From the NCBI GenBank assembly GCA_963643465.1, contig CAVIJT010000005.1, forward strand, positions 129,634 through 193,633: 64,000 nt of DNA, in the 5' to 3' direction. Position 1 is the first letter of the stretch. Each line of letters begins with the position of its first letter. The DNA is from CAG-411 sp963643465. Its GTDB lineage: Bacteria > Bacillota > Clostridia > Lachnospirales > Lachnospiraceae. Both the position numbers and the translations under genes were made by a program. Below, piece after piece: positions 44,501-52,987 of the stretch. Under the pieces are notes generated by a model, which worked only from the letters and a program-made list of their open reading frames with translations, was not told the origin of the DNA and made no database searches.

Positions 44501-45090
44501 TGCAGTTGGTAGTGTATATGAATGCTGCTTTAGAGTTGGAACAACAGAAACACAAAGACAAGAAGGTAAAACCAGCAGGAATTTTCTATTATAATATAGA
44601 CGATCCTATGGTAGAACGGGCAGACAGTGAAGAGGCAATTGACCAATTGTTATTAAAAGAGCTTCGTATGAATGGGTTAGTGAATAAAGAAGAGCATGTA
44701 ATTTCTCTTTTGGATAGAGCTTTTGGAACGGCAGACGCCCTTTCTCCTTCTACGAAATCCTGGGTGATTCCAGTAGAGACTGTAAAAGACGGAAGTTTAG
44801 GAAAACGTTCTAGTGTTGCCAGTGATCAGGAATTTCAGCTTATGGGAAATTATGTGCGAGAGAAGATTGCCAAAGAGGGACAGGAGATTTTAGATGGAAA
44901 CATTGCTATTTATCCATACCGCCAAGGGGATAAAAATGCCTGTAAATATTGTGCCTATCAGGCAGTATGCAATTTTGATACGAAACTTCCAGGTAATCAA
45001 TTTAGGAACTTGAAAAAATTGGGAAATGACCAAGTTTGGAAAGAGATGGAGCGGAAAGAAAAAGAGAAAGGTGGAGAGAGTGATGAGTAG
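41584..45090 (+). CDS. addB: ATP-dependent helicase/nuclease subunit B
   Basis: 1168 aa. AddB of the AddAB recombination-repair enzyme (the RecBCD counterpart in Firmicutes). The N-terminal Walker A is GRSGAGKS. The C-terminal RecB-type nuclease has VIDYKSGKM, and an iron-sulphur cluster is formed by a Cys in EKYAACAYAHFLQYG plus C-K-Y-C-A-Y-Q-A-V-C near the end. The complex degrades linear DNA to Chi and loads RecA; in type II-A hosts it can also generate fragments for spacer capture. The ATG at 41584 follows AGAGGAGAGGG. It overlaps addA by 8 nt. Confidence 0.96.
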   Translation: MALQMILGRSGAGKSHQLYEKVIEQSIKHPEKQYFVIVPEQFTMQTQRDLVAMHPNHGIYNIDVLSFMRLAYRVFEEQGGMKRTVLEDTGKSMLVRRVITEKKEQLQVFKNYAKKPGYISEIKSLLSEFYQYDIKNDTMEQMLSLAEKKPMLKRKLEDMQVIFQGFEEQLAEKYITSEEILDVMTEQLENTDLFQNVTLALDGFTGFTPVQYKLLHRLLKICQDVLVTVTIDPQEKPEYQKEEFALFHLSREMIEKLTQIAKEEGVEVAKDFVISDAIPYRFKNSSYLACLEKNLYRFTKKTAEEEVESKGEKDIALFAGRNMQGEVDYTIRQIFHLVKEKKYRYREIAVVTGDMENYSRLLEKAFAKEQIPCFIDYKKDILGNSLVELLRTLVQLFVRDFDYESVFRYLRCGLVDMDEEQVDKLENYVLALGIKRYGRWKKSWDRLYTKEKLEEEEKQQRLQEINDYRQEVLDDLQELATVFRKKSQTVSAYTTALHSFLLQQQIFQKLKAYEQQFEQQGMSMLAKEYSQVYELVLGIFDKLVQLLGEEEVTLSEYGDLLETGFTEVKVGLIPPGVDQIVVGDIERTRLKDIKALFFLGVNEGIVPKSAGSGGILSDMEREMLAEHDITLAPTARQTVFTQQFYLYLNLTKPQQKLYLTYHKVNGEGKPVLPSSLIRTIQKIFPTLSIEEEQEMKVSEDISKEQAEQLLCNTFGKRYLMDGLRNMDKAELADWWKELYTFYTNQEEWSTLVSRLIDGVGFTNVENPLSKQVATALYGTELKNSVTRIEKYAACAYAHFLQYGLRLKERAEYQFGGVDYGNVFHGVLSMFPQQLKEKGVSWRQASKEDIEEAVAQCLQKVTEDYGNEILKSSEKNAYLIERMERMINRTVWALTKQLQEGAFEPTGYEIYFTSLDGLEVTRMDLGEERMLRLNGQIDRLDQVEEEETVYIKVIDYKSGKMTFDISNMYYGLQMQLVVYMNAALELEQQKHKDKKVKPAGIFYYNIDDPMVERADSEEAIDQLLLKELRMNGLVNKEEHVISLLDRAFGTADALSPSTKSWVIPVETVKDGSLGKRSSVASDQEFQLMGNYVREKIAKEGQEILDGNIAIYPYRQGDKNACKYCAYQAVCNFDTKLPGNQFRNLKKLGNDQVWKEMERKEKEKGGESDE

Positions 45091-48000
45091 TAACGGCGTA
45101 ACATGGACCGAAGAACAGCAGAAAGTAATTTCTCTCCGCAATCGAAATATTTTAGTGTCTGCTGCTGCAGGTTCTGGAAAAACGGCGGTTTTAGTAGAAC
45201 GAATCATTACGATGATTTCGGATAAGGACAATCCGGTAGATATTGATAAATTGCTGGTAGTTACTTTTACTAATGCGGCAGCAGCGGAGATGAGCGAAAG
45301 AATTTCTGCTGCACTTGAAAAAAAGATCGAACAGGAACCAGAAAACATGTTTTTGCGGCGGCAGGTAACATTGGTGAGAAATGCGCACATTTGTACCTTT
45401 CATAGTTTTTGTCAAAGTGTAATAAGAAATCATTTTAATGAGATTGGAATTGACCCTAGTTTTCGAATTGGAGATGAGACTGAGCTGACTCTTATGAAAA
45501 ATGATGTGATGGACGCGCTGTTTGAAAAACATTATGAACGATATGCAGAAAAGAAAGAAAGTGCGGCAAAACATCAGGAAATATTAACAGAAAAGGAGCA
45601 GGCATTTGTAAAACTCATTGAAAGTTATTCGGACAATAAGACGGATGAAGGACTTCGAAATATGGTACTGGAATTATATCAGTTTTCCATGAGTTATCCA
45701 TGGCCTGAAACATGGTTAGACAAAAACAAGGAGGCATTTCAATTAGAAAGCTTGGAACAGATGGAGCAATCAGAGTGGATGGGATTTTTATTGGAATATC
45801 TGCTTCAGATTGTAGGAGATGTAAAAGAAGAAAATAGGAATGCTTTAGAAATCTGTGCAAAGCCAGATGGACCGGATATGTATCAGGATGCTTTGTTAGA
45901 TGATATGGAGTATATAGAACAGATTGCTGCCTGTAAAACATATAGAGAATTTTCTGAAGCACTTTCCGGACATAAATGGGCAAGATTATCCTCAAAGAAA
46001 AGTGATGTTGTGGATGTAGAGAAAAGAAATCTGGTAAAGTCCATGCGGGAACAAATTAAAAAATCATTGGATGATGTAAAAAAACAATTTTTCTTTCAAA
46101 GTGCGGAACAGATGCTTTTAGATATGCAGGCACTAGCTTTGCCTATGGAAACACTTATGGAACTTACCAAAGAGTTTAAACTGGAATACCAAAAGGCAAA
46201 AGAAGAAAAAAGAGTGGTGGACTTCAATGATTTAGAGCATTACGCATTGGCAATTTTGTTAGATGAAAATACAAGAAAACCCACTTCTGTGGCAGATTCT
46301 TATCGGGAAGAATTTGCGGAGATATTAGTAGATGAGTATCAGGATAGCAATGAGGTGCAAGAGACAATTCTTGGAAGTATTTGCAAAAGAGAGCCGGATG
46401 CCCCTAATTTATTTATGGTAGGTGATGTAAAACAGAGTATTTACAAGTTTCGTATGGCAAGACCGGAATTGTTTATGGAAAAATATGATAATTACTCTCT
46501 TTTAGATAGTTTGTATCAAAGAATTGATTTGCACAAGAATTTCCGTAGTCGTGGTATTGTATTAGACAGTGTCAATGAAATTTTTAAAATCATTATGAAA
46601 CGGTCACTAGGAAAAGTAGAATATGATGACAGTGCAGCACTTTATCTTGGAAATGAAAGTTTTCTGGAAGGTGAAAGAACGGCAAAAGAAACAGAATTGC
46701 TACTTGTAGAACTGGATGGGGACACAGACCAGGAGGAAAACACCAAAGAAGAGGAAGAAATCTCAAAGATTGAATGGGAAGCACGAATGGTGCAAATGCG
46801 CATTAAAGAATTAGTGGACCCAGATAATGGATTACAAGTGATTGATAAGAAAACCAATGCACTTCGTCCTTGCGGATATGGGGATATTGCTATTTTGCTT
46901 CGAACTATGTCCGGGTGGTCTGACACCTATTTGGAAGTCTTGAAGGATGCAGGGATTCCTGTGTATACAGACACAAGATGTGGATATTTTTCTACCTATG
47001 AAATACGGACTATATTGCAATTTTTAAAAGTGTTGGACAATCCAAGGCAGGATATTCCGCTGGCAGCAGTGATGCGTTCTATGCTTGGAGCTTTTACTGG
47101 AGAAGAAATGGCAATGATGCGAAACCGATATCCAGATATGGATTTGATCGATACCGTGGAATGTTATAGTGGATTGCATGAACTTTGTCAAGTGTTAGAA
47201 ACAGAGACAGAGACAGTGTCTAAAACAGAACAAGAGCTAAGTAAAAAAGCGGACGATTTTTTAAAGACGATTTCTTCTTTTCGAAAGCGGGTGGCATACA
47301 CTTCCATTCACCAGTTGTTGGAACAGATTTATGAGGAAACTAATTTTTATGATTATGTATCTGTTATGCCAAATGGAGCCCAGCGGCGGGATAATTTAGA
47401 TATGCTTGTGCAAAAAGCAATTGATATGGAAGCTACCAATATGAATACATTGTTCCATTTTAATCGTTATATTGAGAAAATTCATAAATATGAAGTGGAT
47501 TTTGGCGAGGCCATTGATTCCGAAACTGCGGAAAATGCAGTCCATATTATGAGTATACACAAAAGTAAGGGATTGGAATTTCCGGTTGTGATTGTGGGGG
47601 GGATGGCAAAATCCTTTAACCAACAGGATGCAAGAGGGAAAATCGTGTTGCATCTGGATGCAGGTGTAGGCCCCGATGTTGTGGATGTGGAGCATAGAAC
47701 AAAAACTCCGTCACTTATAAAACGAGTGATTGCAAAACAAAGTACATTAGAAAATTTAGGAGAGGAACTTCGTGTTCTTTATGTGGCACTAACCAGAGCA
47801 AAAGAAAAATTAATTATGGCTGGAAGTTTTAGTAAACAGGAAGATTTAGATGGATGGCATTTGACAAAAAAAGACATGAGTTATTTTCAAAAAAGCAGTG
47901 CCAGCAGTTATCTTGACTGGGTTGCTCCGGTTGTTTTAGATAGCGAGAGTGATAATTTCTCTTTCCGAGTTTACAATTTACAGCAGTTGGTTTCTGATGA

Positions 48001-48796
48001 AGTGATGGAACAGGTAAAGTCTGTGGTAAAAAAAGAAGAATTGCTTTCGTGGAACAGGGAAAAGGTTTACGACCACGTTTTTTTGGAACAATTAAAAGAG
48101 AGAAAAGAATTTTCTTATGCCTATGAGCATGAAAAGGAAATCAAAAGTAAATTGTCGGTGTCAGAATTGAAACAGGCGGCAGCGGAGTTACAGGAAGTAG
48201 AAGAGTTGGGCCAGCCATTGTATGCAGAAAATGCTTCAGAGGAAGTTCCTCTTGCTGCATTTTTACAGGAAGAGGCTATAATACAGGGGGCAGGCAGAGG
48301 TACTATTTATCATAAAGTATTTGAAAAACTGATTCTTTCTAATATAGAGACCGAGCAAGATGTGTGGAAAGAAATGGAACGAATGCAAGAGAGGAGATTT
48401 TTAACAGACAAAGAGGTGGCGATTGTAAATAGGAAGGATATTTATGGATTTGTTGTTTCTTCGGTAGGGCAGCGTATGAAAGTGGCGGAGCAAAAGAAAC
48501 TTCTTTATAAAGAGCGTCCATTTGTTATCGGATTGCCGGCAAGGACAGTAAATGCCAAATGGGACAGTGATGAGATGATTTTAGTGCAGGGAATTATTGA
48601 TGCGTACTTTGAAGAAGAGGGACAGCTTGTTTTGGTAGACTATAAAACAGATCGGGTGGATGATGGAAATAAACTTGTGAAAAAGTATAAGGAACAGCTT
48701 GTTTATTATAAGAAAGCCTTAGAACAGATGACAGGAAAAAAAGTAAAAGAAACTATTCTGTATTCTGTCACTTTGGGAGAGGAATGGAAAGTGTAA
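45083..48796 (+). CDS. addA: ATP-dependent helicase/nuclease subunit A
   Basis: 1237 aa. UvrD-type helicase with Walker A (AAGSGKTAVLVERI), motif Ia (TFTNAAAAEM), Walker B (VDEYQDSN), motif IV-VI stretches (MSIHKSKGLEFPVV, LYVALTRAKEKL) and a C-terminal nuclease domain with VDYKTDRV. It is the motor and 3' end-cutting subunit of AddAB. The ATG at 45083 has AAAGGTGGAGAG upstream and overlaps the addB stop codon, so translation is coupled. Confidence 0.97.
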   Translation: MSSNGVTWTEEQQKVISLRNRNILVSAAAGSGKTAVLVERIITMISDKDNPVDIDKLLVVTFTNAAAAEMSERISAALEKKIEQEPENMFLRRQVTLVRNAHICTFHSFCQSVIRNHFNEIGIDPSFRIGDETELTLMKNDVMDALFEKHYERYAEKKESAAKHQEILTEKEQAFVKLIESYSDNKTDEGLRNMVLELYQFSMSYPWPETWLDKNKEAFQLESLEQMEQSEWMGFLLEYLLQIVGDVKEENRNALEICAKPDGPDMYQDALLDDMEYIEQIAACKTYREFSEALSGHKWARLSSKKSDVVDVEKRNLVKSMREQIKKSLDDVKKQFFFQSAEQMLLDMQALALPMETLMELTKEFKLEYQKAKEEKRVVDFNDLEHYALAILLDENTRKPTSVADSYREEFAEILVDEYQDSNEVQETILGSICKREPDAPNLFMVGDVKQSIYKFRMARPELFMEKYDNYSLLDSLYQRIDLHKNFRSRGIVLDSVNEIFKIIMKRSLGKVEYDDSAALYLGNESFLEGERTAKETELLLVELDGDTDQEENTKEEEEISKIEWEARMVQMRIKELVDPDNGLQVIDKKTNALRPCGYGDIAILLRTMSGWSDTYLEVLKDAGIPVYTDTRCGYFSTYEIRTILQFLKVLDNPRQDIPLAAVMRSMLGAFTGEEMAMMRNRYPDMDLIDTVECYSGLHELCQVLETETETVSKTEQELSKKADDFLKTISSFRKRVAYTSIHQLLEQIYEETNFYDYVSVMPNGAQRRDNLDMLVQKAIDMEATNMNTLFHFNRYIEKIHKYEVDFGEAIDSETAENAVHIMSIHKSKGLEFPVVIVGGMAKSFNQQDARGKIVLHLDAGVGPDVVDVEHRTKTPSLIKRVIAKQSTLENLGEELRVLYVALTRAKEKLIMAGSFSKQEDLDGWHLTKKDMSYFQKSSASSYLDWVAPVVLDSESDNFSFRVYNLQQLVSDEVMEQVKSVVKKEELLSWNREKVYDHVFLEQLKERKEFSYAYEHEKEIKSKLSVSELKQAAAELQEVEELGQPLYAENASEEVPLAAFLQEEAIIQGAGRGTIYHKVFEKLILSNIETEQDVWKEMERMQERRFLTDKEVAIVNRKDIYGFVVSSVGQRMKVAEQKKLLYKERPFVIGLPARTVNAKWDSDEMILVQGIIDAYFEEEGQLVLVDYKTDRVDDGNKLVKKYKEQLVYYKKALEQMTGKKVKETILYSVTLGEEWKV

Positions 48797-48826
48797 CCAC
48801 ACCTGTAAAACAGAAGAAAAAACATC

Positions 48827-48855
48827 TTGACATCTTGACAAATTCATGTTAGCAT
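48827..48855 (+). promoter_or_regulatory. rpoBC promoter
   Basis: TTGACA (48827-48832), 17-bp spacer, TGT-TAGCAT (extended -10, hexamer 48850-48855). A 155-nt leader with a small AATCAA/TTGATT dyad precedes rpoB. This suggests that rpoB is not read from an rplJL operon here. Confidence 0.65.
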
Positions 48856-49010
48856 GAAAAATGCACTATTGTGGTGTCTTATGCGTTTTAATCAATCGTT
48901 TGATTATATCATATAAGGAAGAAACAGTAAAGTGTTTTAGTCAGTGAATTCCCACTGTCAAAGAACAGATACATGGAAACCATAAAAAATTTCAAGGGGT
49001 GAAAACGTCA

Positions 49011-52000
49011 ATGGAAAAAAACAGAATTCGTCCAATTAAAGTTGGTAAGAAAGTAAGAATGAGTTTCTCGAGACAAAAAGAAGTTCTTGAGATGCCTAAT
49101 TTAATTGAGGTACAGACCGATTCTTACAAATGGTTCCTAGAAGAGGGACTAAATGAAGTTTTCAGAGATATCTCTCCAATCGCAGATTACAGCGGAAATC
49201 TTTCTTTAGATTTTGTCAGCTTTGTTTTGTGTAGAGATGATGTAAAGTACACAGTGGAAGAGTGTAAGGAGCGCGACGCAACTTATGCAGCTCCTCTGAA
49301 AGTACGTGTGAGACTCCATAACAAGGAAAATGATGAAATTAATGAACATGACATTTTCATGGGTGATTTACCATTAATGACAGATACTGGTACATTCGTG
49401 ATCAATGGCGCAGAGCGTGTTATCGTTAGCCAGTTAGTTCGTTCCCCTGGAATCTATTATGCAATCGGACACGATAAGATTGGTAAGGAATTGTATTCCT
49501 CAACCGTTATTCCAAATCGTGGTGCATGGTTGGAGTACGAAACCGATTCTAATGATGTATTTTACGTTCGTGTAGACAGAAACAGAAAGGTGCCAATTAC
49601 TGTATTGATTCGTGCGCTTGGTCTTGGTACTAATGAAGAGATTATCCAGATGTTTGGTGAGGAACCAAAGATTTTAGCTAGTATTGCGAAAGATACATCC
49701 GATAACTACAGCGATGGTTTACTGGAACTTTATAAGAAACTTCGTCCGGGCGAGCCATTGTCAGTAGACAGTGCAGAGAGTTTGTTAAATAGTATGTTCT
49801 TTGATCCAAGAAGATATGATTTGGCAAAAGTGGGAAGATATAAATTTAATAAGAAGTTAGCATTTAGAAATAGAATTACAGGATTTGTTCTTGCTGAGGA
49901 TGCAGTGGACAGCGAGACTGGAGAAGTTCTTGTAGAAGCAGGTACTATGCTTACAGAAGAACTTGCAGACAAACTTCAGAATGCTGCAGTTCCATATGTA
50001 ATGGTGCAGACCGAAGAGAAGAATGAAAAGGTATTGTCTAACTTTGCAGTAGATGCAAACTGCTATGTAGACTTTGACGTGAAAGAGATTGGTATTCACG
50101 AAAATGTCTATTATCCTGTATTAAAAGGAATTTTAGACGAATGTGCAGGCGATATGGATGCCATTCGTGAAGCAATGAAACGTGATATGGATGATTTGAT
50201 TCCAAAGCATATTACAAAAGAAGATATCTTTGCGTCTATCAATTATAATATGCACTTAGAGTATGGAATCGGAAATGATGATGATATCGACCATTTGGGA
50301 AATCGTCGTATTCGTGCGGTTGGTGAGTTATTACAGAATCAGTACAGAATTGGTTTATCCAGAATGGAACGTGTGGTACGTGAAAGAATGACTACTCAGG
50401 ATATTGAGGGAATTTCACCACAGTCATTGATTAATATAAAACCAGTAACTGCGGCAGTAAAAGAATTCTTTGGAAGTTCACAGTTGTCACAGTTTATGGA
50501 TCAGAACAACCCTCTTAGTGAATTAACACATAAGAGACGTTTATCTGCACTTGGACCAGGTGGTTTATCAAGAGATCGTGCCGGATTCGAGGTTCGAGAT
50601 GTTCACTATTCTCACTATGGAAGAATGTGTCCAATCGAGACTCCTGAAGGTCCTAACATCGGTTTGATTAACTCTTTGGCATCTTATGCCCGCATTAATG
50701 AATATGGATTTATTGAAGCTCCATATCGTAGAGTGGACAAGACCGATCCTGCAAATCCAAGAGTAACAGATGAAGTTGTATATTTGACTGCGGATGAAGA
50801 AGATAAGTATATTGTTGCACAGGCGAATGAGACATTAGATGAAAATGGATATTTCGTAAACAACAATGTATCTGGTCGTTTCCGTGAAGAAACTTCACAG
50901 TTTGAAAAGAAAAAGATTGATTTGATGGACGTGTCTCCTAAGATGGTATTCTCTGTTGCGACAGCGATGATTCCTTTCTTGGAGAACGATGATGCGAACC
51001 GTGCGTTGATGGGATCAAACATGCAGCGTCAGGCAGTGCCATTGCTTGTGACAGAGTCACCAGTTGTTGGTACTGGTATGGAGAGAAAAGCTGCCGTTGA
51101 CTCAGGAGACTGTGTGGTTGCAAAAGAAGACGGTGTAGTAAAGAAAGCCGCTTCTAATGAGATTATTATTACCAATGACAATGGACAGGATGTCACATAT
51201 AAATTAGAAAAATTTGCAAGAAGTAACCAAGGTAACTGTATGAACCAGAGACCAATCGTAGCAAATGGTGATGCTGTTAAGGCTGGAGAAGTAATTGCAG
51301 ATGGTCCATGTACAGCTAATGGTGAGATCGCACTTGGTAAGAACCCATTGATTGGTTTCATGACATGGGAAGGATATAACTATGAGGATGCGGTATTGTT
51401 AAGTGAGCGTTTGGTACGTGATGATGTATATACATCTGTTCATATTACAGAATACGAAGCAGAGGCTCGTGATACTAAACTTGGTGCAGAAGAGATTACT
51501 CGTGATGTTCCGGGTGTGGGTGACGACGCATTGAAGGATTTGGATGAGAGAGGTATCATTCGAATTGGTGCTGAGGTAAGAGCCGGAGACATTTTAGTTG
51601 GAAAAGTAACTCCTAAGGGAGAGACAGAGCTTACTGCTGAAGAAAGATTGCTTCGTGCAATTTTTGGTGAGAAAGCAAGAGAAGTAAGAGATACTTCCCT
51701 TCGTGTACCTCATGGTGAGTTTGGTATTGTAATTGATGCGAAAGTATTTACAAGAGAAAATGGCGATGAACTTTCACCAGGTGTAAATCAGTGTGTACGC
51801 ATTTATATTGCACAGAAGAGAAAGATTCAGGTTGGAGATAAGATGGCTGGTCGTCATGGTAACAAGGGTGTGGTTTCTCGTGTCCTTCCAGTAGAAGATA
51901 TGCCGTTCCTTCCAAATGGACGTCCTTTGGATATTGTATTAAATCCACTTGGTGTGCCTTCTCGTATGAACATTGGTCAGGTGCTTGAGATTCACTTGTC

Positions 52001-52847
52001 CCTTGCGTCTAAGGTGCTTGGATTTAATGTTGCAACACCTGTTTTCGATGGTGCAAAAGAGAATGATATCATGGATACATTGGAACTTGCCAATGATTAT
52101 GTAAATACACCTCTTGAAGACTTTAAGGCAAAATACAAAGATGTCTTAGATCCAGAGGTTATGGAATACTTAGTAACAAATGAGGCATATAGAAAAGAAT
52201 GGGAAGGAGTACCAATCAATCGTGATGGTAAGGTACGACTTCGTGATGGTAGAACTGGAGAATATTTTGATGGTGCAGTAACAGTTGGTTTCATGCATTA
52301 CTTGAAACTTCACCATTTGGTAGATGATAAGATCCATGCTCGTTCCACAGGTCCTTACTCTCTAGTAACACAGCAGCCACTGGGTGGTAAAGCACAGTTT
52401 GGTGGACAGCGTTTTGGAGAGATGGAGGTTTGGGCACTGGAGGCTTACGGTGCTGCATATACCTTGCAGGAAATCTTAACAGTAAAATCCGATGATGTTG
52501 TAGGTCGTGTAAAGACTTATGAAGCAATCATTAAGGATGAGAATGTTGAGAAACCAGGTATTCCAGAGTCTTTCAAGGTATTATTAAAAGAGTTACAATC
52601 CTTGGCATTGGACGTTACTGTTTTAGATGAAAATGGCAACGAAGTACAGATGTCAGAGAATATAGAATATGGCGATGAAGAGTTGACACCAATTATTGAA
52701 GGCGAGAAGAGCAGTGACGTTGATGAGACAAACGACTTTAAGAATGCAGGATACAGAGAAGCTGGTTCTGTGGAAGAATTAAATGATGATATTATTGATT
52801 TCTTTGAAGATAGCTCAGAAGATGCCATAGATGGTTTAGACGACTAA
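49011..52847 (+). CDS. rpoB: DNA-directed RNA polymerase beta subunit
   Basis: 1278 aa, full length. Catalytic beta subunit; conserved stretches include the rifampicin-pocket region (SQLSQFMDQNNPLSELTHKRRLSALGPGG, within about 490-525) and GRHGNKGVVSR near the active site. The S. pyogenes-like Gln, Asp and His of the rifampicin pocket are wild-type. The ATG at 49011 was chosen because AAGGGGTG lies 9 nt upstream. It is preceded by addA instead of rplL, unusual for Firmicutes. Confidence 0.98.
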   Translation: MEKNRIRPIKVGKKVRMSFSRQKEVLEMPNLIEVQTDSYKWFLEEGLNEVFRDISPIADYSGNLSLDFVSFVLCRDDVKYTVEECKERDATYAAPLKVRVRLHNKENDEINEHDIFMGDLPLMTDTGTFVINGAERVIVSQLVRSPGIYYAIGHDKIGKELYSSTVIPNRGAWLEYETDSNDVFYVRVDRNRKVPITVLIRALGLGTNEEIIQMFGEEPKILASIAKDTSDNYSDGLLELYKKLRPGEPLSVDSAESLLNSMFFDPRRYDLAKVGRYKFNKKLAFRNRITGFVLAEDAVDSETGEVLVEAGTMLTEELADKLQNAAVPYVMVQTEEKNEKVLSNFAVDANCYVDFDVKEIGIHENVYYPVLKGILDECAGDMDAIREAMKRDMDDLIPKHITKEDIFASINYNMHLEYGIGNDDDIDHLGNRRIRAVGELLQNQYRIGLSRMERVVRERMTTQDIEGISPQSLINIKPVTAAVKEFFGSSQLSQFMDQNNPLSELTHKRRLSALGPGGLSRDRAGFEVRDVHYSHYGRMCPIETPEGPNIGLINSLASYARINEYGFIEAPYRRVDKTDPANPRVTDEVVYLTADEEDKYIVAQANETLDENGYFVNNNVSGRFREETSQFEKKKIDLMDVSPKMVFSVATAMIPFLENDDANRALMGSNMQRQAVPLLVTESPVVGTGMERKAAVDSGDCVVAKEDGVVKKAASNEIIITNDNGQDVTYKLEKFARSNQGNCMNQRPIVANGDAVKAGEVIADGPCTANGEIALGKNPLIGFMTWEGYNYEDAVLLSERLVRDDVYTSVHITEYEAEARDTKLGAEEITRDVPGVGDDALKDLDERGIIRIGAEVRAGDILVGKVTPKGETELTAEERLLRAIFGEKAREVRDTSLRVPHGEFGIVIDAKVFTRENGDELSPGVNQCVRIYIAQKRKIQVGDKMAGRHGNKGVVSRVLPVEDMPFLPNGRPLDIVLNPLGVPSRMNIGQVLEIHLSLASKVLGFNVATPVFDGAKENDIMDTLELANDYVNTPLEDFKAKYKDVLDPEVMEYLVTNEAYRKEWEGVPINRDGKVRLRDGRTGEYFDGAVTVGFMHYLKLHHLVDDKIHARSTGPYSLVTQQPLGGKAQFGGQRFGEMEVWALEAYGAAYTLQEILTVKSDDVVGRVKTYEAIIKDENVEKPGIPESFKVLLKELQSLALDVTVLDENGNEVQMSENIEYGDEELTPIIEGEKSSDVDETNDFKNAGYREAGSVEELNDDIIDFFEDSSEDAIDGLDD

Positions 52848-52935
52848 TAGACTTTTAGGCGACTGACAGATACATGTGTTCAGTTGGCGATAAAAGTAAG
52901 CTAAGAAACAAAAGGGTAATAATTTATAAATGTTA

Positions 52936-52965
52936 CAGCTATGCAGGAATGTTCCTGTATAGCTG
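52936..52965 (+). promoter_or_regulatory. stem-loop in the rpoB-rpoC spacer
   Basis: CAGCTATGCAGGAA pairs with TTCCTGTATAGCTG (two G-U) with almost no loop, 8 nt before the rpoC ribosome site and without a U-tract. It may be an RNA processing site or slow translation start; this is inferred. Confidence 0.5.
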
Positions 52966-52987
52966 ACAGACGAAGGGAGCGCCAAGT

